NCBI RefSeq assembly: GCF_000236805.1
Contig: NZ_AGFX01000011.1
Location: 682,001 to 746,000, forward strand
Direction of reading: 5' to 3'
Length of the DNA stretch: 64,000 nucleotides
Source: Paenibacillus peoriae KCTC 3763
GTDB taxonomy: Bacteria; Bacillota; Bacilli; Paenibacillales; Paenibacillaceae
The notes below the pieces were generated by a model. It was not told the origin of the DNA. It saw nothing but the letters and a program-made list of their open reading frames with translations, and searched no databases. The translations under genes were made by a program, and so were the position numbers. Below, piece after piece: positions 34,192-42,881 of this stretch; the stretch's first letter is position 1; each line of letters begins with the position of its first letter.

Positions 34192-34213
34192 CGGACTCGC
34201 GTCCGTTTTTTTT
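34192..34213 (+). terminator. Intrinsic terminator of bshA
   Basis: CGGAC (34192-34196), TCGC loop, GTCCG (34201-34205), eight T residues (34206-34213). Only six bases after the bshA stop and 28 bases before the cca start. Confidence 0.9.
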
Positions 34214-34241
34214 ATTGAATATTTGCAAAGGGGGAAACCCT

Positions 34242-35555
34242 GTGAACACGAATACCTGGCAATATGCGGATCATGAGATGGCTCTTCATGGCAAAGAGGT
34301 CATACATACACTTACGACAGCAGGTCACGAGGCTTACTGGGTTGGCGGTTGTGTGCGGGATGAGCTATTAGGCCGCGCTATTCACGATATGGATTTGACC
34401 ACTTCGGCTGAACCTGAACAGGTCATAGCCCTGTTCCCTCATGTCATTCCGACAGGAATTCAGCATGGGACGGTTACGGTCATGCAGGGCGGTCATGCAT
34501 TCGAGGTAACCACATTTCGTACGGAAAGCGGCTATGTTGATCACCGCCGCCCAACGGAAGTTGCTTTTGTGAAGGAGATCCGGGAGGATCTGATGCGGCG
34601 TGATTTTACTATGAACGCGATCGCGATGGATGAATATGGTGAGCGAGTGGACCCGTTTGGAGGAGAAGCCGATTTGCGCGCTGCTCTTGTCCGTTGTGTG
34701 GGGCGAGCCGAGGAACGGTTTGAAGAGGACGGATTGCGGATGCTGCGTTGCATTCGTTTTGCATCTGTTTTCCGTTTCCGCATCGCGTTCAACACCTGGA
34801 AAGGAATGTTAGGGCGGAGAGAAGGACTTCGATATATAGCGATGGAACGCGTGCGAGTCGAACTGGAAAAGATGCTGTCGGGACCAGACCCGCTACGCGG
34901 TCTGGACATGCTGAGCCGGAGCGGATTGCTGGCCTGCACAAAGGTGTCGGTTCCCTGGGAGCAATGTGAAGGGGACGCGCTTAGCGGGATCGTGCAGCTG
35001 CCGGATGAACTGCGTTGGGGCCTGCTTCTATTGTCTTGCAGACTGAACTCAGAGGCGGCGGATGAGCTGCTGAGAGCTTGGACCTTCTCCAACGCTGTAC
35101 GTCTGCGACTGGTTCATCTGCTGGAATGGGAGACCGAGCTAGTTAGCCGTGCTGTTGCAATAGCTGGTGATACCGCTTCGGACGAGATTAATGATGAGGT
35201 ACTCCGCCGCAGCTGGATTCAACTGTTAATCAAGCTGGGACCGGATACCGCTGCTGATTGGCTTGAGCTTAATAAGGTATTGCCTGCTTCGTTCCGCAGA
35301 TTATCTCCTGAGGCAGACAAGCATGTAGCGAGGATGGCAGAGCTGGCAGACATGTGGACGAAGCAAGCTGCAGTGATTCGTCTTAAGGATTTAAATATTA
35401 CAGGAAATATACTGGTTCAAGCGATGAATCGACGGGGTGGGCCTTGGCTGGGACAGACGATGGAACGGCTTTTACTGGCTGCTGCTTGCGGAGATATACC
35501 GAATGAAACAGAAGCATTGCTTCAGGAAGCGAAACAGGTGATAAGTAATGAATAA
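34242..35555 (+). CDS. cca: CCA tRNA nucleotidyltransferase
   Basis: Adds or repairs the CCA tail of tRNA. Class II polymerase-beta-type head: YWVGGCVRDELLGRAIHDMD (about residues 31-50) with the metal-binding DxD, RRDFTMNAIAMDEYGERVDP and DGLRMLRCIRFASVF. The 437-residue length is in range for Bacillus CCA enzymes. Start GTG 34242 follows AAAGGGGGAAA; the frame open upstream overlaps bshA and its terminator, so it is rejected. It overlaps birA by 8 bases, as in B. subtilis where the gene was first called papS. Confidence 0.95.
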   Translation: MNTNTWQYADHEMALHGKEVIHTLTTAGHEAYWVGGCVRDELLGRAIHDMDLTTSAEPEQVIALFPHVIPTGIQHGTVTVMQGGHAFEVTTFRTESGYVDHRRPTEVAFVKEIREDLMRRDFTMNAIAMDEYGERVDPFGGEADLRAALVRCVGRAEERFEEDGLRMLRCIRFASVFRFRIAFNTWKGMLGRREGLRYIAMERVRVELEKMLSGPDPLRGLDMLSRSGLLACTKVSVPWEQCEGDALSGIVQLPDELRWGLLLLSCRLNSEAADELLRAWTFSNAVRLRLVHLLEWETELVSRAVAIAGDTASDEINDEVLRRSWIQLLIKLGPDTAADWLELNKVLPASFRRLSPEADKHVARMAELADMWTKQAAVIRLKDLNITGNILVQAMNRRGGPWLGQTMERLLLAAACGDIPNETEALLQEAKQVISNE

Positions 35556-36522
35556 TCATGAAAGATTGTTAGGCATACTGGAGGAGGGGGCATCCGATTA
35601 TGTATCGGGTGAGGAAATCAGCCGCCGCCTCTCAGTCAGTCGCACGGCCATATGGAAGCAGATTAACAAGCTGCGTGAGCTGGGCTATACCATTGAAGCC
35701 TCCTCGCGTCGTGGCTACCGCTTGGTGTCCCAACCAGACCGACTGGAGATTTCCAAGCTGGCACGTGCATTGAAAACCGAATCGTTTGGTCAACGTATCG
35801 TTATTCTGGATTCGACGGTCTCCACACAGCAGGATGCCATGCGTTTGGCAGAAGAGGGGGCACCGGAGGGGACTGTCGTGATCGCGGAGGAACAGACGGC
35901 AGGCCGGGGGCGTATGGGCCGGAAGTGGTTTTCACCTCGTGGCAAAGGCGTCTGGATGAGCATGGTGCTGCGTCCCACCCAGCCCCTGGGTATGACTCCC
36001 CAGTTGACACTGCTTACAGGTGTAGCGGTGTGCAGGGCCATTCGTAGGCTGACGGGTGTGGAGGCTGGCATCAAGTGGCCCAATGATCTGCTTATTCATG
36101 GCCGCAAGGTGTGCGGCATCCTGCTGGAAGCGGCAACCGAGGATCAACGGGTCCGCTATTGTATTGCCGGCATCGGCATTGATGTGAATTTGAATACGGA
36201 GGATTATCCCGAAGAATTAACTCCGTTGGGAACGTCCTTGAAAATAGAAGCAGGGCGTGAAATTGACCGTACTGAATTGATTGCTGCGGTGCTGGAAGAG
36301 ATGGAGCAGCTGTGCAGGTTGTATGCGGAGCAGGGATTTCAGCCGATAGCCATGCTGTGGGAGGCGTTATCTGTAACGATAAACCGCAGCGTACGGGCAC
36401 ATACCGGACAAGGGATAGCGGTGGAAGGTACAGCTGTTGGTCTGGACCCATCAGGAGCACTAGTGGTAGAAACGGATCAGGGAGAGCGAATTCAGGTCAT
36501 TTCAGGCGATATACAATTATAA
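35548..36522 (+). CDS. birA: Bifunctional biotin ligase / biotin operon repressor
   Basis: Activates biotin as biotinyl-AMP, transfers it to acetyl-CoA carboxylase, and represses biotin genes. N-terminal winged helix (ASDYVSGEEISRRLSVSRTA, then IWKQINKLRELGYTIEASSR) gives DNA binding. The ligase domain carries AGRGRMGRKWFSPRGKGVWM (about residues 118-137) and GIKWPNDLLIHGRKVCGILL (about 174-193). Length 324 is that of the bifunctional type. No BirA operator was found in the window, so its target genes lie elsewhere. Confidence 0.96.
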   Translation: MNNHERLLGILEEGASDYVSGEEISRRLSVSRTAIWKQINKLRELGYTIEASSRRGYRLVSQPDRLEISKLARALKTESFGQRIVILDSTVSTQQDAMRLAEEGAPEGTVVIAEEQTAGRGRMGRKWFSPRGKGVWMSMVLRPTQPLGMTPQLTLLTGVAVCRAIRRLTGVEAGIKWPNDLLIHGRKVCGILLEAATEDQRVRYCIAGIGIDVNLNTEDYPEELTPLGTSLKIEAGREIDRTELIAAVLEEMEQLCRLYAEQGFQPIAMLWEALSVTINRSVRAHTGQGIAVEGTAVGLDPSGALVVETDQGERIQVISGDIQL

Positions 36523-36601
36523 GAGCGAATATAGCTGTGAATAACAGCGCCAATCGTTCCGATTCCTGTGTAAAACTTCACGTGTAAAAGCGGATGATTT
36601 T

Positions 36602-36610
36602 TGTTATACT
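36602..36610 (+). promoter_or_regulatory. Extended -10 promoter of the pan operon
   Basis: TGTTATACT (TG 36602-36603, TATACT 36605-36610). A start near 36617 gives a leader of roughly 250 bases before panB. The -35 region is poor, acceptable for an extended -10 type. Confidence 0.5.
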
Positions 36611-36788
36611 GTGCAGGAGGCGGCATCGGACGGTCCGAGCTGCACTCCAAGGGCACATGCTCTACTTTAGCAAGTTTGTAAAAACCATCATAACTTCATT
36701 TGAAGGTTACGTTGGATTCTGCTCTGAGCCGAACAGGACCGAGACAGAAGGGACGATCTCAAAATGAGTGTCTTTTTTGGCTGTTCGG
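36611..36788 (+). promoter_or_regulatory. Structured 5' leader of panBCD, possible pan RNA motif
   Basis: Two structured blocks. First, GTGCAG (36611-36616) pairs with CTGCAC (36640-36645) around an inner CGGAC/GTCCG hairpin with an asymmetric bulge. Second, CCGAACAG (36729-36736) pairs perfectly with CTGTTCGG (36781-36788), enclosing a GAC..CTC/GAG..GTC hairpin near 36752-36772 that runs into six T residues, like a terminator. A published RNA element called the pan motif lies upstream of panB in Firmicutes; identity with it is a guess. No gene occupies 36523-36869. Confidence 0.5.
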
Positions 36789-36869
36789 ACCTTTTAATGA
36801 CGCACATATGCAGGCGTTCATAAAAGGTTATTTTTTGTGCCAAAAAAAGATGGAAGGGAGCCATTCGCA

Positions 36870-37769
36870 ATGGCGGGAAAACAAGCACTGAATATTGTGA
36901 AAATGAAAAAAATGAAGCAGGAGGGCATTCCGCTCAGCATGCTGACTGCCTACGATTATCCATCGGCTAAAATAGCCGAGGAGGCGGGAATAGACATGAT
37001 TCTCGTGGGTGATTCACTGGGTAACGTGGTTCTTGGTTACGATTCGACCATTCCCGTAACTTTGGACGATATCGTGTACCATTCCCGGGCGGTAGCAAGA
37101 GGCGCGGAGCATACATTTATCGTAGCGGACATGCCTTTTATGACATACCACAGCAGCGTATCGGAAAGCCTTCAGGGCATCCGCCGTCTGATGCAGGAAG
37201 GACATGTGCATGCTGTCAAATTGGAAGGCGGAGCGGAAATTTCCGATGTCGTAAAAGCGACTGTTCAGGCAGGAGTACCTGTACTGGGACATATCGGTCT
37301 TACACCACAGGCAGTCAATCAGATTGGCGGCTATCGCATTCAAGGTAAGGACGAAGCAGACGCACGTCGGTTGATGGAGGATGCCAAGGCATTGGAGCAG
37401 GCGGGTGCCTTTGGCATTGTACTGGAACTGGTGACTGAGGAAGTCGCAACTGCCATTTCCAAAGAACTATCCATTCCGACCATTGGAATTGGCGCTGGAC
37501 GCGGATGCGACGGCCAGGTGCTGGTCTACCACGATCTGATTCAATACGCATCGCCTTATTACAGCAAGCGCTTTGTCAAAACCTATGCCGATGTAGGCGG
37601 CTTGATCCGCAGCAGTATTGAGCAATATGTGAGCGATGTGAAGGGACGGGCTTTTCCGGCTGAAGAGCATGTGTTCAGTGCAGATGACCGTGTCGTGGAA
37701 GCTCTGTACGGTAAGGCGAAAGGGCAATCACAGGAACAAGCTAAGGAAAAGGTGGAATCTCGGTCATGA
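36870..37769 (+). CDS. panB: 3-methyl-2-oxobutanoate hydroxymethyltransferase
   Basis: Transfers a hydroxymethyl group from methylenetetrahydrofolate to alpha-ketoisovalerate to make ketopantoate. Motifs: SMLTAYDYPSAKIAEEAGID (about residues 21-40), ILVGDSLGNVVLGYDSTIPV with metal ligand Asp, and VKLEGGAEISDVVKA; catalytic Glu in GIVLELVTEEVA. Start ATG 36870 follows GGAAGGGAG. At 299 residues it has a longer hydrophilic tail than usual ([18 protein letters not shown]). It overlaps panC by 4 bases. Confidence 0.96.
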   Translation: MAGKQALNIVKMKKMKQEGIPLSMLTAYDYPSAKIAEEAGIDMILVGDSLGNVVLGYDSTIPVTLDDIVYHSRAVARGAEHTFIVADMPFMTYHSSVSESLQGIRRLMQEGHVHAVKLEGGAEISDVVKATVQAGVPVLGHIGLTPQAVNQIGGYRIQGKDEADARRLMEDAKALEQAGAFGIVLELVTEEVATAISKELSIPTIGIGAGRGCDGQVLVYHDLIQYASPYYSKRFVKTYADVGGLIRSSIEQYVSDVKGRAFPAEEHVFSADDRVVEALYGKAKGQSQEQAKEKVESRS

Positions 37770-38707
37770 TCATCGTAAGAGAAGTGGCCGAGCTGCGACA
37801 GGCTATCGCTGAACGTCGGCAGCTTGGCGCAAATGGAGCAAAAGCGGTAAATGATTCTGCCTCTGTGCAGCAGTCACATAAGGTCGGCTTTGTACCAACG
37901 ATGGGGTATTTGCATGAAGGGCATGCGAGCTTGATGCAAAAGGCGCGTGAAATGTCGGATACAGTGGTGCTCAGCATTTTCGTCAACCCGATTCAATTTG
38001 GACCTAATGAAGATCTGGACAGCTACCCTCGTGATGAAGCACGTGACCTGGAGGTAGCACGGCGTGAAGGCGTGGATATTGTGTTTTTGCCAACTGTAGC
38101 AGAAATGTACCCGCAGCCAACCCGAACCAAGATTCACGTATCCGCCTTGACCGAACGCTTGTGCGGCGCTTCACGCCCAGGACATTTTGATGGTGTGACG
38201 ACGGTGGTGGCCAAGTTGTTTAACATGGTCAATCCTGATCTGGCCTTCTTTGGTATGAAGGACGCGCAGCAGGTTGCTGTGCTACAGCAGATGGTGACCG
38301 ATCTCAATATGAATGTGACCATTGTACCTTGCCCGATCGTCCGAGAGGCTGACGGTTTGGCGCTGAGCTCACGCAATGTGTATTTGAGTGCAGAGCAGCG
38401 GGAGCAGGCATTGGTGCTGTCTCAGGCACTGCGCAAAGTGCGTGAAGTGAGTGAGGATGTTGTACAGAACACGTTTACGACCCGACAGGTATATCAAATG
38501 GTGGAGTCCACCATTGCATCCTCGCCCTTGGCAGACATTGACTATATTGAAATATTAACTTTTCCCGGCTTGGAGCCAATTCTTCCAGAGCAGCGGTTAA
38601 GTGATGTTGAAGAGGACATCATTGTAGCGCTGGCGGTGAAATTTGGGAACACCCGACTGATAGACAATATAAGATTACAGAAAGCGGAGGTGCTTTCCCA
38701 TGTTTAG
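37766..38707 (+). CDS. panC: Pantothenate synthetase
   Basis: Condenses pantoate with beta-alanine using ATP. The HIGH-like ATP motif is in [15 protein letters not shown] (about residues 46-60) and the second motif in [14 protein letters not shown]. Length 313 exceeds the usual 280-odd because of an insertion near residues 18-42 ([20 protein letters not shown]) before the conserved start of the fold. The rest aligns well by eye, including [19 protein letters not shown]. It overlaps both panB and panD, so the three are translationally linked. Confidence 0.96.
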   Translation: MIIVREVAELRQAIAERRQLGANGAKAVNDSASVQQSHKVGFVPTMGYLHEGHASLMQKAREMSDTVVLSIFVNPIQFGPNEDLDSYPRDEARDLEVARREGVDIVFLPTVAEMYPQPTRTKIHVSALTERLCGASRPGHFDGVTTVVAKLFNMVNPDLAFFGMKDAQQVAVLQQMVTDLNMNVTIVPCPIVREADGLALSSRNVYLSAEQREQALVLSQALRKVREVSEDVVQNTFTTRQVYQMVESTIASSPLADIDYIEILTFPGLEPILPEQRLSDVEEDIIVALAVKFGNTRLIDNIRLQKAEVLSHV

Positions 38708-39083
38708 AACGATGATGAAATCGAAAATTCACCGGGCGACGGTGACGGAAGCCAATCTTAACTATGTGGGGAGTATTACGATTGATGAGGATTTGATGGA
38801 GACATCCGATCTGTTGGAAAATGAAAAGGTTCAAATTGTAAATAATAACAACGGAGCGCGGCTGGAAACCTATGTTATCCCTGGACCGCGTGGCAGCGGC
38901 GTGATTTGCCTCAACGGTGCAGCAGCGCGTCTGGTGCAGCCTGGTGATACGGTCATTATTATTTCCTACGCTTCGATGTCAAATGAAGAGGCAAAAACAT
39001 ACAAACCTACTGTAGTATTCGTGGATGAGCATAATAAACCAGCCCAAACGGCGAATAAGGAAGTACACGCTACGATCATGTAA
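38700..39083 (+). CDS. panD: Aspartate 1-decarboxylase proenzyme
   Basis: Makes beta-alanine from aspartate with a pyruvoyl group formed by self-cleavage. The Gly24-Ser25 cleavage site is exactly conserved in [13 protein letters not shown], and [15 protein letters not shown] at the N-terminus is typical. The 127-residue length is normal. Start ATG 38700 overlaps panC by 8 bases. With panB and panC it completes the supply of pantothenate for coenzyme A. Confidence 0.98.
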   Translation: MFRTMMKSKIHRATVTEANLNYVGSITIDEDLMETSDLLENEKVQIVNNNNGARLETYVIPGPRGSGVICLNGAAARLVQPGDTVIIISYASMSNEEAKTYKPTVVFVDEHNKPAQTANKEVHATIM

Positions 39084-39104
39084 TGAATGGGAGTGGGGAT
39101 GAAA

Positions 39105-39159
39105 CCCGCCCTTTAGGCGAAAAATGTGAGTGTACTAATCCATCTTTCGTAAGGGCGGG
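39105..39159 (+). promoter_or_regulatory. Hairpin that buries the ribosome site of the TPR gene
   Basis: CCCGCCCTT (39105-39113) pairs perfectly with AAGGGCGGG (39151-39159), and the stem continues inward through CGAAA-ATG with CAT-TTTCG. AAGGGCGGG is the Shine-Dalgarno of the next gene, six bases before its ATG 39166. The hairpin has no T-run after it. A translational switch or a basal low-translation device is plausible. Confidence 0.65.
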
Positions 39160-39165
39160 ATGCAC

Positions 39166-39813
39166 ATGTTCCAGCATGTATTCGCAGAAATGAACAGCAT
39201 GTTAGATGATATCGTGAAGCATTACCCATCAGCCCAAGGCTCGCGCAAACAGGAGCTGCTGCAGCATTGGAGTTTGCTGCGGAAAATGAGTGACAGAATT
39301 ATGGATGAATGGCTGGCCTTTGAGGAAAAAATGGTTTGCCTGCGAGCGGCCGGTTTTTCCGCAGAGTCCGATATGTCTGACACGGAGCTAACTCGAAAGG
39401 AACAGCCTGAAAAAGAGCTGCCTGCCTATAATCGGGGACAAGGATATTACCAACTGCTTATGTACCCTGAGGCAATTCAACAGTTCGAGCAGGTATTACA
39501 GCATTTTCCGAACAGCTGGCAAAGTCGTATGTATTTAGGAATGGCGTATTTTCAATTGGAGGATACAGCGCAGGCTGTACGCCATTTTGAGCAGGTGCTT
39601 GACCTGACTGAGCAGCCGACACTCAAAGCGGCCATCTATAACGCGCTTGGCTGTCTGATGGCCAAACAGACTGACGTAGAGGCTGCGCAAAAATGCTTTG
39701 CTCTCGCGCATCAGCTCGATCCTGCGATGCCCGAGCCCTTGCACAATATGGAAGCCTGTTTGTCCGGTACCGAAATGCTTCGCTACGACAGCTTGGTGAT
39801 GAGCTGGATGTAG
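39166..39813 (+). CDS. TPR-repeat protein
   Basis: A 215-residue soluble protein: N-terminal helical region (AEMNSMLDDIVKHYPSAQGS, LLQHWSLLRKMSDRIMDEWL) and C-terminal tetratricopeptide repeats from about residue 90 (NRGQGYYQLLMYPEAIQQFE, RMYLGMAYFQLEDTAQAVRH, then IYNALGCLMAKQTDVEAAQK). Partner unknown. ATG 39166 is preferred to ATG 39160, which touches the ribosome site. A long hairpin overlaps that site. It lies between panD and dinG, a slot without this gene in B. subtilis, and ends at a terminator. Confidence 0.88.
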   Translation: MFQHVFAEMNSMLDDIVKHYPSAQGSRKQELLQHWSLLRKMSDRIMDEWLAFEEKMVCLRAAGFSAESDMSDTELTRKEQPEKELPAYNRGQGYYQLLMYPEAIQQFEQVLQHFPNSWQSRMYLGMAYFQLEDTAQAVRHFEQVLDLTEQPTLKAAIYNALGCLMAKQTDVEAAQKCFALAHQLDPAMPEPLHNMEACLSGTEMLRYDSLVMSWM

Positions 39814-39830
39814 TTGTCAGACACCGGGGA

Positions 39831-39878
39831 AGACGATGCATGCCCACCTCTCCAGGCGGCGTGTGCATCGTCTTTTTT
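39831..39878 (+). terminator. Intrinsic terminator before dinG
   Basis: AGACGATGCA (39831-39840) pairs with TGCATCGTCT (39864-39873) and is followed by a run of T residues to 39878. Confidence 0.92.
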
Positions 39879-39971
39879 GGCTGTCTTAATTTCCAAAAAG
39901 GCGATCTTCTGATATGCTGTTATACAGAGTTATTATTTTTTGTATGTGTCAAAAGAAAGGATTAAGCTCGA

Positions 39972-42839
39972 ATGAAATTTGCGGTATTGGATTTTGAAAC
40001 GACAGGCACCCAGTCCGCGGATGACATCATTCAAGTCGGACTTGCAATTATAGATCATGATAACAGCATTTCCCGTGTTTACGGTTCTTATGTGAACCCT
40101 GGCAGATCCATTCCGCCTTTTATTACGGGGTTGACCGGAATTACAGACGATGACGTTAAGGATGCTCCTGCACTTGAAGAGATGATGATGGAGCTTGTCC
40201 CTTTGCTGGATGATGTTGTGCTGGTCGGTCATAATGTGGCATTTGATTTTAATTTTTTGCAAAACGCTTTAGATCGGTGCGGATACCTGCCGTTTAGCGG
40301 CAGAATTTTGGATACGATGGATTTTCTGAAAATCATGTTTCCATCGCTCTCCTCCTATCAACTCGGGTTTGTTTCTGCTGAGTTCGGGCTGGCTCATGAT
40401 CGCCCCCATCAAGCAGACAGCGATGCGCTGGCTACGGCTGAGGTGTTCTTAAAGTGTCTGGGTGAGCTTCAAGCGTTGCCTTTAATCACGATCCAGCGGC
40501 TCAGCGATTTGTTTGCAGAAGAAGACAGTGATCTTGGCTGGTTTCTTGACGGGGTACGTGAAGAGAAAGAGCTTGATCCCATTCAGGATTTGGAGGGGCA
40601 TCAGTTTTATCGTCAGCTTGCACTCAAGGTGGAGGATTGGACAGAGCTGGCAGCTCCGCGCAGAGAAGATGACCCGAATCCGCTGTCGGGTGTTTCCTTT
40701 GAGAAATACATGGACGATGTGCGAGATCAATTGCGTTCATCCTTAAGCCAATACGAGGAGCGCGAAGCGCAGGTACAAATGATAGAGGATGTAAATCAGG
40801 CGCTGAGTGAAGACAAGCATTTGTTGATCGAGGCGGGGACAGGAACAGGCAAGTCGCTAGGTTATTTGCTGCCATCACTGTATCACAGTGTAAAATATGG
40901 ACAGCGGGTTACAGTAAGTACGCATACAATCAACCTGCAGGAGCAGTTGCGCGAGCGCGATATTCCGATGCTGACGAAGGTGATTCCGTTCCCGTTCCGG
41001 GCTGCCATTTTTAAGGGTCGGGGGCACTATTTGTGTCTGCGCAAGTTTGAACATAAAATAAACAGAAGAGACTTCGCAACACCAAAGGAAGATTTAATAA
41101 CGGCGGCTCAGATGATCGTCTGGCTGACGCTGACAGAAACCGGTGATGATGAAGAACTGAATCTGAGCAACCGTGGCGGAGATTTTTGGGAAACGGTGGC
41201 AAGTGATTCCGAGTCCTGTCTTGGCCGCTCCTGTCCGTGGTTCCGCAAATGCTTTTACCATCGTGCACGTCATGAGGCGGGAATATCGGATGTGGTGATC
41301 ACGAATCATTCCAAGCTGTTTACGGATGTCAAGGCAAGCCATCAATTATTGCCAAGCTATGAGCATCTGGTCATTGATGAAGCACACCACCTGGAGGAAG
41401 TCGCTGGCAAGCATCTGGGCATGCATATGAAATATTTCACACTCGTTCATACACTGACTCGGCTATTCAAAGACAGCAAGAATGGACAGCTGCCTTCACT
41501 GCGCCAGCAACTGGTAAAGTCTGGACACGAAAAGTCGGCAGATTGGGCTTCGACTATCGACCAGCTATATCCGCTTGTGCTGGAGGTCAAGGAGACGTGG
41601 GATCTGTTAAGCGACAAGCTATTCGGTATGCTGCCGGAGCGAACCGATGCGACACCGGGTGAAACGGGACAGTTTTCTGCCCGGCTCAAGCCGTCGGCCA
41701 AGCCTGCCAAGTGGGATCAAGCGTCTGCGCTGGAAAATCAGCTAAATGTCACACTAAGCGAAATTTTGCGCAAGGGTGACAAGCTCATGCTGGACGTAAA
41801 GGAAGAATATGATGATTATGCGGCTGACAGCCTTATTACGGATATTACGGGACTGCTCAAGGATTTGGCCGGGATCAAGGAGAATTTGCGTCTCTTTATA
41901 CGTCTTGATGATGAGACGACCGTCTACTGGCTTGAAGCGAGTGGGCAATTCCGCAGTAAATCATTGCAATTTTATGCAGTGCCTGTAGATGTGAGCCGTC
42001 AGTTGAAAGAAATGTTTTTTGACAAAAAAAGAAGCATCATTCTGACTTCAGCTACTTTATCGGTGGATAAATCGTTTCAGTACATGACCGATCAGCTCGG
42101 TTTGCAGGAAGCCGCAGATGAGGGACGGCTGATGACTTCGCAGCTCCCGTCGCCCTTTAACTACAGGGATCAGGTACTGCTGGTCATTCCCCGCGATTTC
42201 CCGAGTGTAAAGGGCAGTGTAGGAGATGCGCATTTTGTTAATATGCTTGTCAGCTCGCTAGGCGCGACTGCTCAGGCGACCCGGGGGAGAATGCTCGTTC
42301 TGTTTACCTCCTACCGGATGCTCCGGCAAGTGTATGAGCCGCTCAAAGAGGCATTGTCTTCGAGCGACATCACTGTGCTGGGACAGGGTGTGGACAGTGG
42401 GAGCCGCAGCAAGCTGACCCGACGTTTTCAGGAGGCCAAGGCTTCTGTGTTGCTGGGAACCAGCAGCTTTTGGGAAGGTGTCGATATTCCGGGCAAGGCG
42501 TTGACTTGCTTGGCAATCGTCCGACTGCCATTTCAACCACCCAATCACCCATTGCTGGAGGCGAAAAGCGAGCTGCTCCAGCAGCAGAAGAAAAATCCAT
42601 TTATGAAGTTGTCTGTTCCACAGGCGGTCATTCGCTTTAAACAGGGATTTGGGCGTTTGGTACGTACAGCGAGCGACCACGGGGTCGTCATCGTTTACGA
42701 TACACGTGTCATCGAATCCTATTACGGAAAGCACTTTCTATATTCGTTACCGGGACCCAAAATGGAGCATATGCCGACGGAGCAAATGGTGCCCCGCATC
42801 TCTGAATGGCTCCAAACCAACCCGGAGACTGACGCATAA
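39972..42839 (+). CDS. dinG: DinG family helicase with N-terminal 3'-5' exonuclease domain
   Basis: A 955-residue fusion. Residues 1-165 form a DnaQ-like exonuclease (AVLDFETTGTQSADDIIQVG, LVGHNVAFDFNFLQNAL, and RPHQADSDALATA with the catalytic Asp). The rest is an XPD-like superfamily 2 helicase: Walker A EAGTGTGKSLGYLLPS near residues 286-301, DEAHHLEEVAGKH near 467, and C-terminal SVLLGTSSFWEGVDIPGKAL. Cysteines at about 355, 416, 421 and 427 reproduce the C-x4-C-x5-C iron-sulphur spacing of E. coli DinG. Start ATG 39972 follows AAAGAAAGGA. Likely role: unwinding and trimming of damaged or structured DNA. Confidence 0.93.
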   Translation: MKFAVLDFETTGTQSADDIIQVGLAIIDHDNSISRVYGSYVNPGRSIPPFITGLTGITDDDVKDAPALEEMMMELVPLLDDVVLVGHNVAFDFNFLQNALDRCGYLPFSGRILDTMDFLKIMFPSLSSYQLGFVSAEFGLAHDRPHQADSDALATAEVFLKCLGELQALPLITIQRLSDLFAEEDSDLGWFLDGVREEKELDPIQDLEGHQFYRQLALKVEDWTELAAPRREDDPNPLSGVSFEKYMDDVRDQLRSSLSQYEEREAQVQMIEDVNQALSEDKHLLIEAGTGTGKSLGYLLPSLYHSVKYGQRVTVSTHTINLQEQLRERDIPMLTKVIPFPFRAAIFKGRGHYLCLRKFEHKINRRDFATPKEDLITAAQMIVWLTLTETGDDEELNLSNRGGDFWETVASDSESCLGRSCPWFRKCFYHRARHEAGISDVVITNHSKLFTDVKASHQLLPSYEHLVIDEAHHLEEVAGKHLGMHMKYFTLVHTLTRLFKDSKNGQLPSLRQQLVKSGHEKSADWASTIDQLYPLVLEVKETWDLLSDKLFGMLPERTDATPGETGQFSARLKPSAKPAKWDQASALENQLNVTLSEILRKGDKLMLDVKEEYDDYAADSLITDITGLLKDLAGIKENLRLFIRLDDETTVYWLEASGQFRSKSLQFYAVPVDVSRQLKEMFFDKKRSIILTSATLSVDKSFQYMTDQLGLQEAADEGRLMTSQLPSPFNYRDQVLLVIPRDFPSVKGSVGDAHFVNMLVSSLGATAQATRGRMLVLFTSYRMLRQVYEPLKEALSSSDITVLGQGVDSGSRSKLTRRFQEAKASVLLGTSSFWEGVDIPGKALTCLAIVRLPFQPPNHPLLEAKSELLQQQKKNPFMKLSVPQAVIRFKQGFGRLVRTASDHGVVIVYDTRVIESYYGKHFLYSLPGPKMEHMPTEQMVPRISEWLQTNPETDA

Positions 42840-42881
42840 AGGTACACGAAGACATATCCGTTACAATTAGGGGGAGCAAGT

